Shown here piece after piece: positions 7,772-17,365 of a stretch of 64,000 nt of DNA (positions within the stretch are counted from its first letter, which is position 1; each line of letters begins with the position of its first letter). Source of the stretch: Akkermansia muciniphila (lineage in GTDB: Bacteria; Verrucomicrobiota; Verrucomicrobiia; Verrucomicrobiales; Akkermansiaceae); NCBI GenBank assembly GCA_945890645.1, contig CAMDCV010000001.1, positions 62,001 through 126,000 on the forward strand, in the 5' to 3' direction. The notes beneath the pieces were generated by a model that was not told where the DNA came from, did no database searches, and worked only from the letters and a program-made list of their open reading frames with translations. A program made the position numbers and the translations under genes.

Positions 7772-9241
7772 TCAACTGCGTTTAAACATGCGTTGAAAAA
7801 AGTTTTTCTTCGGTGGAGGGGCGTTTTCCGTCTGTGAAGCGGGATCTACTTTGAGGATAGGCACAACGGTAGGCAATTTCTGATTCCAACCGCCACCGAT
7901 GGCTTTGATGAGTGTCACTGACGCGATCAAATGCTGGCCGCGCAGTTGGTGCAGGTTGCGTTGCGCGCGGATCGCATTGCGTTCGGCATCGAGAGTGTCG
8001 AGGTAGAGTCCGACCCCGCTATCGTAACGGGTCTTGGCAAGTTGACGTGCTTTTTCCGCATTGGTCACGGCTTCCATTTGGAAAGTGATTTGTTCCTGCA
8101 AATGCGAAACAGCGGAAAGTTGATTGTCCACTTCCGCGAATGCCGTGAGGATGGACTGGCGGTATTGGGCGAGAGCAATGTCCGCTGCCGCGCGTTGGGC
8201 TTCAATATTGGCCTTGTCTCTGCCACCAGAAAAGAGAGGGATGCTCAAGCTTGGTCCGATGATCCACTTTTCACTGCCGACGCTGAATAGGGAATTGATG
8301 TCGCCGCTGACAACACCGCTACTCGCGGTGAGGCTTAGGCTCGGGTAGCCCGCGAGCTTGGCGACACCAAGTCGGCTGAGGCTGGCAGCCAGCGTGCGTT
8401 CTGTCGCTGCGATGTCTGGTCGGCGTTCTAACAGATCGCTGGGAACGGATTTCGGCACTACAGGCACGGGTGGGATGGTGCCACCGTTCGCCTCTACCGC
8501 GAACCCTTGCGGCTTGCGACCAGTCAATACAGCGATGGCGTTTTGCAAAGGATCGCGCTGTGCTTGCAGGCCCGATAATTCGACGCGTTGAGTTGCCAAT
8601 TCCGCAGCAGCACGTGTCACATCAAAGTCTGTGGCAGTACCGGATTTTACTTTTGTTTTGGAGATTTCTAACGACTCAGTAGCCAGCGTGACGGCGCGCT
8701 GCATTGCAGCGATTTCGGCATCGACTGCCCGCAAGCGGAAATAATTTTGCGCTACTTCAGCCTGCACCGAGAGCAGCACACTCTGCATCGTGGCCGCAGT
8801 GCTCGCGGTATCGTTGATGGCGGCATCATAACTCAAACGCACTCGTCCCCAAAGATCGATCTCGTAACTGATATCGAGGGGCACATCATAGTTCCAACCT
8901 CGGAAAATCCTACCATTCGGGTCAAAAGGTACGGCGGTATTTCCGCTATATGATTGGTGAGTGACAGCAACACCCACGGATCCCGTTGGAAAAAAATTAC
9001 TCCGTGCGATGCGTGCGGTCGCGCGTGCCTGATCGAAGCGGAAGACTGCGACTCGTAGATTTTGATTTGCGCTGCTGGCTTCGCGGATCAGGTTGTCGAG
9101 CTTGGCATCGCCATACACTGACCACCAATCACCACGTGCGATGTGGTCACGTGGTTGCACTTCGCGTAATACGATGGACTGCGCGGAAAGCGAGATCGTC
9201 AACAGATAGAGACTGATGTAAGAGATGAGTGGAAATTTCAT
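7772..9241 (-). CDS. Outer membrane efflux channel (NodT/OprM-like), RND partner
   Basis: 489 residues from the ATG at 9241, which starts a signal peptide (MKFPLISYISLYLLTISLSAQS) and overlaps the RND gene stop as ATGA. The body is the two-repeat TolC-like outer membrane factor fold: WWSVYGDAKLDNLI near the N-terminus, SYEIDLWGRV, LLERRPDIAATERTL and the second half GPSLSIPLFSGG with RYDSGVGLYLDTLDAE. Unlike most OprM-type proteins it lacks an N-terminal lipobox cysteine. The C-terminus carries a short basic tail (PPPKKNFFQRMFKRS). It would form the exit duct of the efflux pump encoded just upstream. Confidence 0.9.
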   Translation of the reverse strand: MKFPLISYISLYLLTISLSAQSIVLREVQPRDHIARGDWWSVYGDAKLDNLIREASSANQNLRVAVFRFDQARATARIARSNFFPTGSVGVAVTHQSYSGNTAVPFDPNGRIFRGWNYDVPLDISYEIDLWGRVRLSYDAAINDTASTAATMQSVLLSVQAEVAQNYFRLRAVDAEIAAMQRAVTLATESLEISKTKVKSGTATDFDVTRAAAELATQRVELSGLQAQRDPLQNAIAVLTGRKPQGFAVEANGGTIPPVPVVPKSVPSDLLERRPDIAATERTLAASLSRLGVAKLAGYPSLSLTASSGVVSGDINSLFSVGSEKWIIGPSLSIPLFSGGRDKANIEAQRAAADIALAQYRQSILTAFAEVDNQLSAVSHLQEQITFQMEAVTNAEKARQLAKTRYDSGVGLYLDTLDAERNAIRAQRNLHQLRGQHLIASVTLIKAIGGGWNQKLPTVVPILKVDPASQTENAPPPKKNFFQRMFKRS

Positions 9242-12200
9242 AACGAGGGAGAGGTAGGGGATGCGTTGGCAGGGTCGGCGATTTTTTTCCGCCCCAGATT
9301 GCTGAGGATGACAAAGAACAGGGGGGTGAGAAAGAGTCCGAAAATGGTAACGCCTATCATACCAGAGAACACTGCCGTGCCCATGGCGCGCCGCATTTCG
9401 GCTCCTGCTCCCGTGCTGACCACCAGGGGATAACAACCTGCGATGAATGCGATCGAAGTCATTAAGATGGGGCGCAAACGGAGTCGGCAGGCTTCCAGTG
9501 CGGCCTCTAACGGATTCATGCCTTCGTGTTGTTTTTCTCGGGCGAACTCGACGATCAAAATCGCGTTTTTACAGGCGAGTCCGATCAACACAATAAAGCC
9601 AATCTGTGTGAAAATATTATTATCACTATTGCTAAGAATCACACCAGCGAGGGAAAACAATAGACACAAGGGAACGATAAGAATGATTGCTAGAGGCAAG
9701 CGCAAGCTTTCGTATTGTGCGGCGAGCACGAGGAACACAAGCAACAGGCACAGGGGATAGACATAGATGGCGGAGTTGCCGGCAAGAATGCGTTGATAGA
9801 CGAGGTCGGTCCATTCTGGCTCAAAGCCCGGCGGCAGAGATTCCTTGGCCAGTTTCTCCATCATCGCTTCCGCGTCGCCCGAACTGATGCCAGGCCCGGC
9901 GCCGCTATTGAAGTCCGCGGCGAGATAGCCGTTGTAATGCGTTACGCGATCAGGACCTGCACTCACTGCGACTTTGACGAGCGAACCTACAGGAACCATC
10001 TCGCCGTTGTTATTACGCGTTTTCAATTTTGCAATGTCTTCCGGTTCATCGCGGAAGGGGGAGTCGGCTTGCGCGACCACCTGCCAAGTGCGGCCGAAGC
10101 GGTTGAAGTCGTTCACGTAAACCGAGCCTAAATTGATCTGCAAGGTTTCGAACAAATTCTGTAATGGCACACCTGCGGCCTTTGCTTTTTCGCGATCCAC
10201 ATCGGCATCGAGCTGCGGCACGTTGACCGTATAACCGGAGTAAGTTTGTCCAAATTGTTGGGTCTGCATGACCTTGCCTAACAACTGCTGAGTCTGTTGA
10301 TAAAGGGCATCATAGCCAGCATCACTGCGGTCGAGGATCATCAGCTTAAACCCACCTGTCGTGCCGATGCCGTTCACGGGTGGTGGCGAAAGACTTAATA
10401 CAAGCGCCTCTTTGATTTGCGAAAACTGAGCATTGAGTGAGCCCGCAATGGCTTCCGCCGATAGTTCGGGTGTGGTGCGTTCTTCAAATGGTTTTAAGCC
10501 TACGAAGACAATGCCGGAGTTTGGGCTGATCGAAAATCCTTGGATCGATAGTCCCGGGAAAGCAATGCTGTTATCTACACCTGGTTGTTTTAAAGCAATG
10601 TCACTGAGTTCGCGAATCACTTTTTCCGTGCGATCGAGAGAAGCTCCATCAGGTAGCTGTGCGAATGCGATGAGATACTGTTTATCTTGTGCGGGAACAA
10701 AGCCAGTCGGCGTCGTATCAAAGGCCTTGTAGGTCAGCCATAACAAACCGCCATACATGATCAGGGCGAGAATGGAAAAGCGAATGATGCGTTGAACGAG
10801 ACCGACGTAAACTTGTGAGGACCACGAAAAGAATCGGTTGAACGGCCGGAATAACCAACCAAGAATGAAGTCGAGAAAACGTGTGAAGTAATCTTTTTTA
10901 CTGTCATGCGCGCGCAGCAAGAGAGCCGAGAGTGCGGGGCTGAGCGTCAAAGAATTGAAAGCGGAAATCATCGTCGAGATCGCAATGGTCACCGCGAACT
11001 GTTTGTAAAACTGCCCACTGATGCCACTGATGAATGCCGTGGGAATGAACACCGCACAAAGCACCAGCGTCGTGGCGATGATAGGTCCAGTCACTTCTTT
11101 CATCGCAATGCGCGTGGCTTCCAATGGCTTATGCCCCAATGCGATATTGCGCTCGACGTTTTCGACTACGACGATCGCATCATCGACCACAATCCCGATG
11201 GCGAGAACCAAACCGAAAAGCGATAGATTGTTTAGAGAGAAGCCTAACAAATGCATCACGGCAAAAGTGCCAATTAATGAGACAGGCACTGCAACAAGCG
11301 GAATGATCGAAGCGCGCCAAGTTTGCAGGAATAACACCACTACGATCACGACCAAAAGAATGGCTTCGAGCAGCGTGTGAATCACGGCATCGATGGACTT
11401 GTTGACAAATCGCGTTGGGTCATAGGCGATGGTATAGTCGAGACCTTGCGGAAATTTCTTTTTCAATTCTTCCATCTTCAAACGCACGCTGTCGGATAAC
11501 TCCAACGCGTTTGAGCCCGGCGATTGAAACACCGGAATGCCCACGGCTTCTTTGTTATTAATCAGTGAACGAAGGCTGTAATCACCAGCACCGAGTTCGA
11601 CGCGGGCCACATCTCTGAGCTTGGTTTTTTCGCCATAGACACCGTTTTTCACGATGATGTTTTCAAATTCTTCCTCTGATACCAAGCGGCCCTTGGCATT
11701 GACGGTGAGTTCCAGTGCGACTTCTTTGGCCATTGGTTGTTGGCCAACGGCACCAGCCGCGACCTGCACGTTTTGTTCGCGAATCGCCTGCACCACATCA
11801 GAAGCTGTTAGACCGCGCGATGCCGCTTTTTCAGGGTCGATCCAAATGCGCATGGCATAATCACCGCCGCCGAAAAGTTCTACTTGGCCGACTCCGGGAA
11901 GACGAGCGAGCTCATCCTTTACATTTAAGATTGCGTAGTTGCGCAGGTAGAGTGAATCGTAACGGTCATTCGGTGATAGCAAATGCACCACCATCGTGAG
12001 GTTAGGTGAACTCTTAATGGTGGTGACGCCGATGCGCCGCACTTCTTCCGGCAACTTCGGCAGCGATTGTGAAACGCGGTTTTGCACTTGCACTTGAGCG
12101 TTATCGATATCGGTGCCGAGCTTGAAGGTGATGGTGAGAGTCATCACGCCGTTCGCTGTGCTTTGCGAACTCATGTAGAGCATGTTTTCCGTGCCATTGA

Positions 12201-12411
12201 TCGCTTGTTCTAGCGGCGAAGCAACAGTTTCAGCAATAGTCTTCGGGTTCGCTCCGGGGTAATTAGCGGTTACGATGACAGTCGGCGGCACGACTTCGGG
12301 GTATTCAGAAATCGGCAACTGGAACAAGGAAATGCTGCCCAGCACCACGATGATGACAGAGAGCACACCCGCGAAGATCGGGCGATTGATGAAAAATCCA
12401 GCGATGTTCAT
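9238..12411 (-). CDS. RND multidrug efflux transporter, HAE1 (AcrB/MexB-like)
   Basis: 1057 residues, full length for the family. Starts with FINRPIFAGVLSVIIVVLGSISLFQLPISEYPEVVPPTV, typical of HAE1 pumps, and has the TM4 proton-relay aspartates in GIVVDDAIVVVENVER, the EATRIAMKEVTGPIIATTLVLCAVFIP loop and the second-half FLVLAAQYES motif. Twelve membrane helices and two large periplasmic loops are expected. Uses the proton gradient to move hydrophobic compounds from periplasm or membrane into the adaptor/channel complex. Overlaps adaptor and channel genes by 4 bp on both sides (ATGA), so the three are translationally coupled. Confidence 0.96.
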   Translation of the reverse strand: MNIAGFFINRPIFAGVLSVIIVVLGSISLFQLPISEYPEVVPPTVIVTANYPGANPKTIAETVASPLEQAINGTENMLYMSSQSTANGVMTLTITFKLGTDIDNAQVQVQNRVSQSLPKLPEEVRRIGVTTIKSSPNLTMVVHLLSPNDRYDSLYLRNYAILNVKDELARLPGVGQVELFGGGDYAMRIWIDPEKAASRGLTASDVVQAIREQNVQVAAGAVGQQPMAKEVALELTVNAKGRLVSEEEFENIIVKNGVYGEKTKLRDVARVELGAGDYSLRSLINNKEAVGIPVFQSPGSNALELSDSVRLKMEELKKKFPQGLDYTIAYDPTRFVNKSIDAVIHTLLEAILLVVIVVVLFLQTWRASIIPLVAVPVSLIGTFAVMHLLGFSLNNLSLFGLVLAIGIVVDDAIVVVENVERNIALGHKPLEATRIAMKEVTGPIIATTLVLCAVFIPTAFISGISGQFYKQFAVTIAISTMISAFNSLTLSPALSALLLRAHDSKKDYFTRFLDFILGWLFRPFNRFFSWSSQVYVGLVQRIIRFSILALIMYGGLLWLTYKAFDTTPTGFVPAQDKQYLIAFAQLPDGASLDRTEKVIRELSDIALKQPGVDNSIAFPGLSIQGFSISPNSGIVFVGLKPFEERTTPELSAEAIAGSLNAQFSQIKEALVLSLSPPPVNGIGTTGGFKLMILDRSDAGYDALYQQTQQLLGKVMQTQQFGQTYSGYTVNVPQLDADVDREKAKAAGVPLQNLFETLQINLGSVYVNDFNRFGRTWQVVAQADSPFRDEPEDIAKLKTRNNNGEMVPVGSLVKVAVSAGPDRVTHYNGYLAADFNSGAGPGISSGDAEAMMEKLAKESLPPGFEPEWTDLVYQRILAGNSAIYVYPLCLLLVFLVLAAQYESLRLPLAIILIVPLCLLFSLAGVILSNSDNNIFTQIGFIVLIGLACKNAILIVEFAREKQHEGMNPLEAALEACRLRLRPILMTSIAFIAGCYPLVVSTGAGAEMRRAMGTAVFSGMIGVTIFGLFLTPLFFVILSNLGRKKIADPANASPTSPSL

Positions 12412-13532
12412 GGTGAAGTTGATTTTTCGAATTCAGGAACCACGGGCATACCCGGCATAAAAATTTTCGCCAGTCCATTGACCACCACCACGTCACCTTC
12501 TTGTAAGCCACTGCGGATAATGCGTCGTTGACCTAATCCCGGGCCGAGCACTACGGGGCGATACTGGGCACAGGATTTTTCGTCGATCACGTAGATAAAC
12601 TTTTGGCCTTGGTCTGTTTTGATTGCTGCCTCAGAAACGATGATCGTCGGCTTTTCCGAACTGAGCGGCAGACGGATCCGCGCAAACATGCCGGGCATCA
12701 GTTTGCCTTCAGGATTCGGTATGACGGCGCGCAGGACGATGCTACCCGTCGATGCCATGACGCGGTTGTCTAACGATTCGAACCAACCGGTGTGAGGAAA
12801 CTCTTTTTCATCCGCGAGTTGTAATTCGACTGGAATACGTCCTTTGTCGTCGAGTTTGACTTGTTTTTTGTCGATCAGTTGCTGCACGCGTAGAAGTGTG
12901 TTTTCATCGAGATCGGCGTAGGCGTGGACAGGATCGACGCTGACGATGGTGGTCAATACAGTAGAGAGATTCACCGGGTTACCTGCCGTGACCATTGCGC
13001 GCGAAATTTTTCCTGCGATGGGTGAAAGGACTTTCGTTCGCTCCAAAACGAGTTGTGCGAGTTGGTTGTCGGCGAGAGCTGCAGCATGGGATGCTACGGC
13101 TTGCTGGTAGTTAGAGAGGCGGGCGTCAGCCTCTTCCTGCGTCATGGCGCGGGCGATCAACAAATCAGGCACTCGATCCGCTTCCGTTTTCGCGGTTGCC
13201 AAGGCGGCTTCGGCGCGTTGCAAAAGAGCGGCGGTTTGCGCCTGTTTGGCTTGGTAGGGTAGGGGATCGATCTGGAATAGCATTTGATCTTTGGTCACGG
13301 TTTGCCCCGCCGAAAAATGTACCGCATCGAGATAACCACTGACACGTGGGCTAAGAGAAACGCTCTCGATCGCTTCCACACGAGCGCTGAATTCTTCCCA
13401 CTCAATCAGTGGCTCGGGCACGATTTTGATCACTCCCACGCTAGGAGGGGGCATCTGCGGCGGCGGCCCGGCCGCGGGTCTCTTGCATGAGCAAAGTGCT
13501 GCAATGACTATTAGTAAAGTAATCTGCTTCAT
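12408..13532 (-). CDS. RND efflux periplasmic adaptor subunit (AcrA/MexA-like)
   Basis: 374 residues. The N-terminus MKQITLLIVIAALCSCKRP looks like a lipoprotein signal with the anchor cysteine near 16. Next come the barrel-sandwich/lipoyl half motif (EAIESVSLSPRVSGYLDAVHFSAGQTVTKDQMLFQIDPLPYQ), an alpha-hairpin (QTAALLQRAEAALATAKTEADR...), the second lipoyl half (ERTKVLSPIAGKISRAMVTAGNPV) and beta-barrel and membrane-proximal domains. It bridges the RND pump and the outer membrane channel. Located 36 bp after the TetR gene and overlapping the pump gene by 4 bp. Confidence 0.95.
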   Translation of the reverse strand: MKQITLLIVIAALCSCKRPAAGPPPQMPPPSVGVIKIVPEPLIEWEEFSARVEAIESVSLSPRVSGYLDAVHFSAGQTVTKDQMLFQIDPLPYQAKQAQTAALLQRAEAALATAKTEADRVPDLLIARAMTQEEADARLSNYQQAVASHAAALADNQLAQLVLERTKVLSPIAGKISRAMVTAGNPVNLSTVLTTIVSVDPVHAYADLDENTLLRVQQLIDKKQVKLDDKGRIPVELQLADEKEFPHTGWFESLDNRVMASTGSIVLRAVIPNPEGKLMPGMFARIRLPLSSEKPTIIVSEAAIKTDQGQKFIYVIDEKSCAQYRPVVLGPGLGQRRIIRSGLQEGDVVVVNGLAKIFMPGMPVVPEFEKSTSP

Positions 13533-13568
13533 AGTTGACTGGTTAGTTGGGAAAGGGGGTAAAAAAAT

Positions 13569-14177
13569 TTAAGCGCGTTGACGTTTTAGAATGTCGAGCA
13601 TCGCCATGAAACCTTGTTCAATTTCAGCGATGTAGGCCAGATCGTTGTGGATGCGCGCTTGCGTGAGCATGCCCTCCGCATAGGCCAGTAATCGTCGCGC
13701 AATTGGTTCGACCGGAGTGATGGCGATTAGTTGCTGATGTTGGGCATCAATCAGAGCGGACTCGTAATAGCGCAGGTGCTTGTCGAGAATTTCCTTGATT
13801 TTGAGGATCAAGCTTTCCTCGCGCGTTCCGACTTCAGCTCCTAGGGAAAAGAGCGGGCAACCTAAGACACGACCGAATTTTTCGCTGATTTCCTTTTGGT
13901 GCTCATAGCCCCAGCGCGCTTCGTTGCGAATGCGTTCGAGGGGCGGCACGGTTGGTGAATAGATGCGATCCAATGTTGCAAAGACTTCATGGGAAGCGTC
14001 GTGAATCACCGCGAGTGCGAGATCGGTTTTCGAAGCAAAATAGTGATAGAAACTGCCTTTTTTGACTTCAGCACGCTCGCAGATGAGATCGACGCTGGTG
14101 CTGCCATAGGAGCCGAGCCAAATGAGTTCACTCATTGCTTCGACTAAGCGTTCTCTCGCATCGCTGGTTCTGCCCAT
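13569..14177 (-). CDS. TetR/AcrR-family transcriptional regulator of the efflux operon
   Basis: 202 residues. N-terminal TetR HTH: ARERLVEAMSELIWLGSYGSTSVDLICERAEVKKGSFYHYFASKTDLALAVI. The C-terminal ligand-binding part (GCPLFSLGAEVG and following helices) resembles TetR_C domains of AcrR-like proteins. As first gene of tetR-adaptor-RND-channel it most likely represses its own operon and is released by pump substrates (inference). Its promoter sits directly against the start codon, so repressor binding would block both transcription and translation. Confidence 0.9.
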   Translation of the reverse strand: MGRTSDARERLVEAMSELIWLGSYGSTSVDLICERAEVKKGSFYHYFASKTDLALAVIHDASHEVFATLDRIYSPTVPPLERIRNEARWGYEHQKEISEKFGRVLGCPLFSLGAEVGTREESLILKIKEILDKHLRYYESALIDAQHQQLIAITPVEPIARRLLAYAEGMLTQARIHNDLAYIAEIEQGFMAMLDILKRQRA

Positions 14178-14183
14178 GCGCGA

Positions 14184-14211
14184 AAACTAGCGAAGCAAGA
14201 TGATCAGTCAA
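14184..14211 (-). promoter_or_regulatory. Candidate promoter of the tetR-RND operon
   Basis: On the minus strand TTGACT (14211-14206), 16 bp, then TAGTTT (14189-14184), followed by six bases and the tetR ATG at 14177. The predicted start site coincides with the ATG. TGATCA next to the -35 could be the core of an operator. Confidence 0.35.
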
Positions 14212-14252
14212 CTATTTTTCTCGCTACTTTTGATTTTTCGGAAATTGGTCTC

Positions 14253-14276
14253 GCGCAAAGTCGTAAAGGCGCAAAG
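14253..14276. repeat. Short GCGCAAAG-type intergenic repeat
   Basis: Three 8-bp units GCGCAAAG / TCGTAAAG / GCGCAAAG in the gap between tetR and the M16 gene. Similar 'CGCAAAGNCGCAAAGG' strings are familiar from intergenic regions of diverse bacteria. No coding potential. Confidence 0.5.
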
Positions 14277-14302
14277 GGAAGGCGGTTGCGGATAAAAATT
14301 TT

Positions 14303-16813
14303 TTAGACGGGCGTTACCATGGCGGTGACGGACTTGTTGTCTTGCAGCAAAGCTTTTGCAATGGCACGGACATCATCGACCTGAAGAGCGGTGATGCGTA
14401 GATGAACTTCGCGATGATGCGTGGCGGGAAGGCCAAAGAGCAGATCGATGGAGGCGAGTCGGGCGATCGAACCGGGGCTTTGTTGTTGCAGCACCAATCC
14501 GGAAAGCACGGTGGCGCGGACATTTTCGAAGACATCGGCGGGTATGCCTTGTTCGGCGATTTGATGAATTTGATGCTGTAACTCGCGGTGAGCCAAATCG
14601 ATCTGTTCCGGTGACGTGGAGAGATAAAACGTGATCATGCCTGCATCGTGACCGTGGAACATGAACGCACCAACCTGATATGCGAGACCGAGCTCTTCGC
14701 GGATTCGCGTGAAGAGCGGGCCGGCCATGTCTGAGCAATACTCCAACAGCATCATAGCTGCAAAACGTCGTTCATCTGTCGCGCCGAGTCCCGGATAGCC
14801 GATGGCCAGTACCGCTTGTTTTTTATCTCGTTGCGCCTGTTCTGTTAGATCTGTATGCATTGCCGTAGCGGGCGACTGAAAGGCTTCACCCTGTGGCATA
14901 GGGGCGAGATGATGTTCTAGGAGTTCGATCATCTCATCAGGTTCGAAATCTCCCGCGATGGCGATTTTGCAATTCTGTGCGCAGAAAAACCTGCTATGAT
15001 ACTCTAACAAATCCGTTCTCGTGAGCAGCTCCAACGTTTGCTCCGTGCCGTTCGGGGGTAATCCATAACTTTGATTGCCAAAGAGCATGCGACGAAGCGA
15101 GAGCAGACAAGTGGTCAGTGGGTCTTCGAGCGATTCTCGCAGTGAACTAATTTGGGAAATTTTATCGCGCGCGATGGCTGCATCGGGGAACGATGGATGT
15201 AAAAGGACATCGGCCCATATTTCGAGAAGAGCGGCGCGGTCTTCGGCGAGACAATGTGCGCTAATGGTGAGAGTGTTATTGCCCGCCGAGGCGCCGAGTG
15301 TCGCCCCGAGTCCATCGAGCGTTGACGCGATGTCCCAAGCACTGCGCAGTTGAGTGCCCTCCTTGAGAGTCGAAGCCAACAATGTCGTGATGCCTGATTG
15401 TTTGGCATTTTCGGAGGAGAGTCCGCCACGGATCGCGGTTTGAATGCTTAACAATGGCAGACGAGAATCAGGAAATAGTGCAACTTCCAAACCGTTGCGC
15501 AGTAAAACGGTTTGAGAACGGTTGCTTGTGTTCTGTTGTGTCGCCGTGACTAAACTCGTAACGGTATCTAACGGATTAAGCTGCGTGATCGTAAGATTTC
15601 GATCCGTCAATGCTGAAAGGCATCGACGTATATCATCCTCTCTGACTTGATCAATCGACTGCAAAAAGCGGCTGGTAAAATGGAGGTCGCGCGCTTCGTG
15701 CCAGTTGGAAGCAAGATCAGAAGCACAGCCAGAAGCGGTGGTGAGTCCACGATACTGCGCCACCATGAGTTGACGTTTGGCGCGCGCGAGAGCCGTGCCG
15801 AGATTTTGTTGGCTGAAGTTTTCCAACTCCTGCAACACCGCGGCAATGACAGCTTCGCGTCTTTCTGGATCGCATTCGGCACCAACGCCCAGCAGCCCTT
15901 CGCTGGTGTGACTGCTCCAGGTAAATGCTCCAATCTCGTGAACGAGCTCTTGTTTCTCCCTAAGCTCGCAATACAGGTGCGACGATTGTCCCGTGCCTAA
16001 CATCATCGACAATAACTCATACGCAGGTAAGTCCGCATGCCCTAGATGGGGGATTTTCCATGCGAGCACCACTTTGGAACTTGGGATGGCAAATGTTAGA
16101 GCTGCCTCGCGTCGACTGCACTGCGGAGCATCGTGGCTGATGTAAGGTTCCTGCGCGGTCCCGGGAATGAGGTCTGCCGTTAGTTTATCGATCAGGGCCA
16201 TGGTTTGATCGCAATCGAAGTCGCCAGAAATCACGAAGAATGAGCGATTTGTCGTGTAGCGCTTGCGATGGTAATCTAACAAATCTTGATGAGTAATGGC
16301 ATCGAAAGCACTGCGATGACCGATTACCGGAAGACGTCGTGGGTCTTCACGAAAAGCGGTTTCCAGTAGCAAGCGCATGCCCGCGTGATGGGGGTCATCG
16401 AGTCCCATGTCGATCTCGCGACGTATCACGTCTTTCTCTAACAAAAATTCCGTTTCGGGTAGCGTTGGACGAAATACCATATCGGTGAGAACGTGCAAAA
16501 ATACTTCCAAGCCAGTGGCGGGTCCATCGATGTAATAAACCGTGCGATCAAAACTGGTATAGGCATTCCAATGTCCGCCTGCTCCTTGCACCACAGAGGC
16601 GAGACGATCGCCATCGAAACTTGCGGTGCCCTTGAACACCATATGCTCAAGGAAATGCGAAAGACCTGCCCCCAAGAGGTCACTCTCGTGAATCGAGCCC
16701 GTAGCAACAAACAGCTGCGCGCTGACAACTGGATGATCGTGATGAGGATCAAAGATAAGTGTTAATCCGTTGGGCAATCTGTGAAGGCGGGCGGTGCTAT
16801 GGGGAAAATTCAT
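14303..16813 (-). CDS. M16 family zinc peptidase, two domains fused
   Basis: 836 residues from the ATG at 16813; an earlier in-frame ATG at 16867 would overlap the divergent gene. The first half has the inverted zinc motif HFLEH (His53, Glu56, His57) and the downstream glutamates of the third ligand region (FLLEKDVIRREIDM). The second half (starting near residue 435, VLLRNGLEVALFPDSRLPLLSI) repeats the fold without a zinc motif, as in pitrilysin-like enzymes where the C-terminal domain is inactive. No signal peptide is evident, so it is probably cytoplasmic or exported by an unknown route. Ends with PDEMIELLEHHLAP, GLGATDERRFAAMMLLEY and GLAYQVGAF, all typical of M16. Confidence 0.9.
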   Translation of the reverse strand: MNFPHSTARLHRLPNGLTLIFDPHHDHPVVSAQLFVATGSIHESDLLGAGLSHFLEHMVFKGTASFDGDRLASVVQGAGGHWNAYTSFDRTVYYIDGPATGLEVFLHVLTDMVFRPTLPETEFLLEKDVIRREIDMGLDDPHHAGMRLLLETAFREDPRRLPVIGHRSAFDAITHQDLLDYHRKRYTTNRSFFVISGDFDCDQTMALIDKLTADLIPGTAQEPYISHDAPQCSRREAALTFAIPSSKVVLAWKIPHLGHADLPAYELLSMMLGTGQSSHLYCELREKQELVHEIGAFTWSSHTSEGLLGVGAECDPERREAVIAAVLQELENFSQQNLGTALARAKRQLMVAQYRGLTTASGCASDLASNWHEARDLHFTSRFLQSIDQVREDDIRRCLSALTDRNLTITQLNPLDTVTSLVTATQQNTSNRSQTVLLRNGLEVALFPDSRLPLLSIQTAIRGGLSSENAKQSGITTLLASTLKEGTQLRSAWDIASTLDGLGATLGASAGNNTLTISAHCLAEDRAALLEIWADVLLHPSFPDAAIARDKISQISSLRESLEDPLTTCLLSLRRMLFGNQSYGLPPNGTEQTLELLTRTDLLEYHSRFFCAQNCKIAIAGDFEPDEMIELLEHHLAPMPQGEAFQSPATAMHTDLTEQAQRDKKQAVLAIGYPGLGATDERRFAAMMLLEYCSDMAGPLFTRIREELGLAYQVGAFMFHGHDAGMITFYLSTSPEQIDLAHRELQHQIHQIAEQGIPADVFENVRATVLSGLVLQQQSPGSIARLASIDLLFGLPATHHREVHLRITALQVDDVRAIAKALLQDNKSVTAMVTPV

Positions 16814-16842
16814 GCGTAATTGTGCTTGGCGGCAGGCGTTGA

Positions 16843-16851
16843 TGCTATAAT
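16843..16851 (+). promoter_or_regulatory. Extended -10 promoter, near-leaderless
   Basis: TGC followed by a perfect TATAAT, ten bases before the ATG at 16862. No good -35 is seen, as is normal for extended -10 promoters. The predicted transcript starts about four bases before the start codon. Confidence 0.5.
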
Positions 16852-16861
16852 ATGAGACTGC

Positions 16862-17311
16862 ATGCAACGCTGGATTTTATTGGGATTGGTGGGCGCGGTG
16901 ATTTTACTTTCTGCAGGGGCTTTTGGGGTGTGGTCGATGCGTCAGAATCGCTCTCTTGAACAATGGGTACCAATGCCCCTTAATGCCAAGTCTAGCCTAG
17001 AGGAGCGCACGCAAACCTTGCAGGAAATCCAACGTCTACTCACGCATGAAAGCGTCCTTCAAAAAGTGGCGAAAGAGATGAATTTGCAAGAGCGCTTCGG
17101 ACTAAAAAGCAATGAGGAAGCGGTGGCTCGTTTGAAAAGTTCCATGTTTGTCCGTGAGGGAGAATTCAGGCACCCCATGACACAAGAAACATTTCCCAGT
17201 ATCGACATTGGTGTGAGAGGAAAAACGAAAGAAAGAGCATTGCTCGGCGAGATTGCCATGCGTTTGTCAAAAGAAACCCGAACCCTTCTTGGCATACCGG
17301 AAGACCCGTAA
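16862..17311 (+). CDS. Membrane-anchored protein of unknown function, weakly like chain-length determinant (Wzz/GNVR) segment
   Basis: 149 residues. One N-terminal membrane helix (ILLGLVGAVILLSAGAFGVW) followed by a soluble region. The stretch LLTHESVLQKVAKEMNLQERFGLKSNEEAVARLKSSMFV...IDIGVRGKTKERALLGEIAMRLS follows the pattern of Wzz/BY-kinase activator domains (S.xVL..V...L.L....-....A...L...L.V......-I.I......A..IAN.LA), but is much shorter than real Wzz proteins and lacks the second membrane helix. So a polysaccharide role is only a hint. First of three plus-strand genes of unknown function; divergent from the M16 peptidase. Confidence 0.5.
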   Translation: MQRWILLGLVGAVILLSAGAFGVWSMRQNRSLEQWVPMPLNAKSSLEERTQTLQEIQRLLTHESVLQKVAKEMNLQERFGLKSNEEAVARLKSSMFVREGEFRHPMTQETFPSIDIGVRGKTKERALLGEIAMRLSKETRTLLGIPEDP

Positions 17312-17365
17312 GTTGATTGCGCACCGCTCACGCAGACAAACTAACAAATTATAGCTATCTTCATC

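Noticed and set aside
7769-7799. TTTTCAAC/GTTGAAAA stem at the 3' end of the efflux channel gene
   Set aside because: It lies over the stop codon and lacks a T-tract in either direction; probably a coincidence of Lys/Phe codons.
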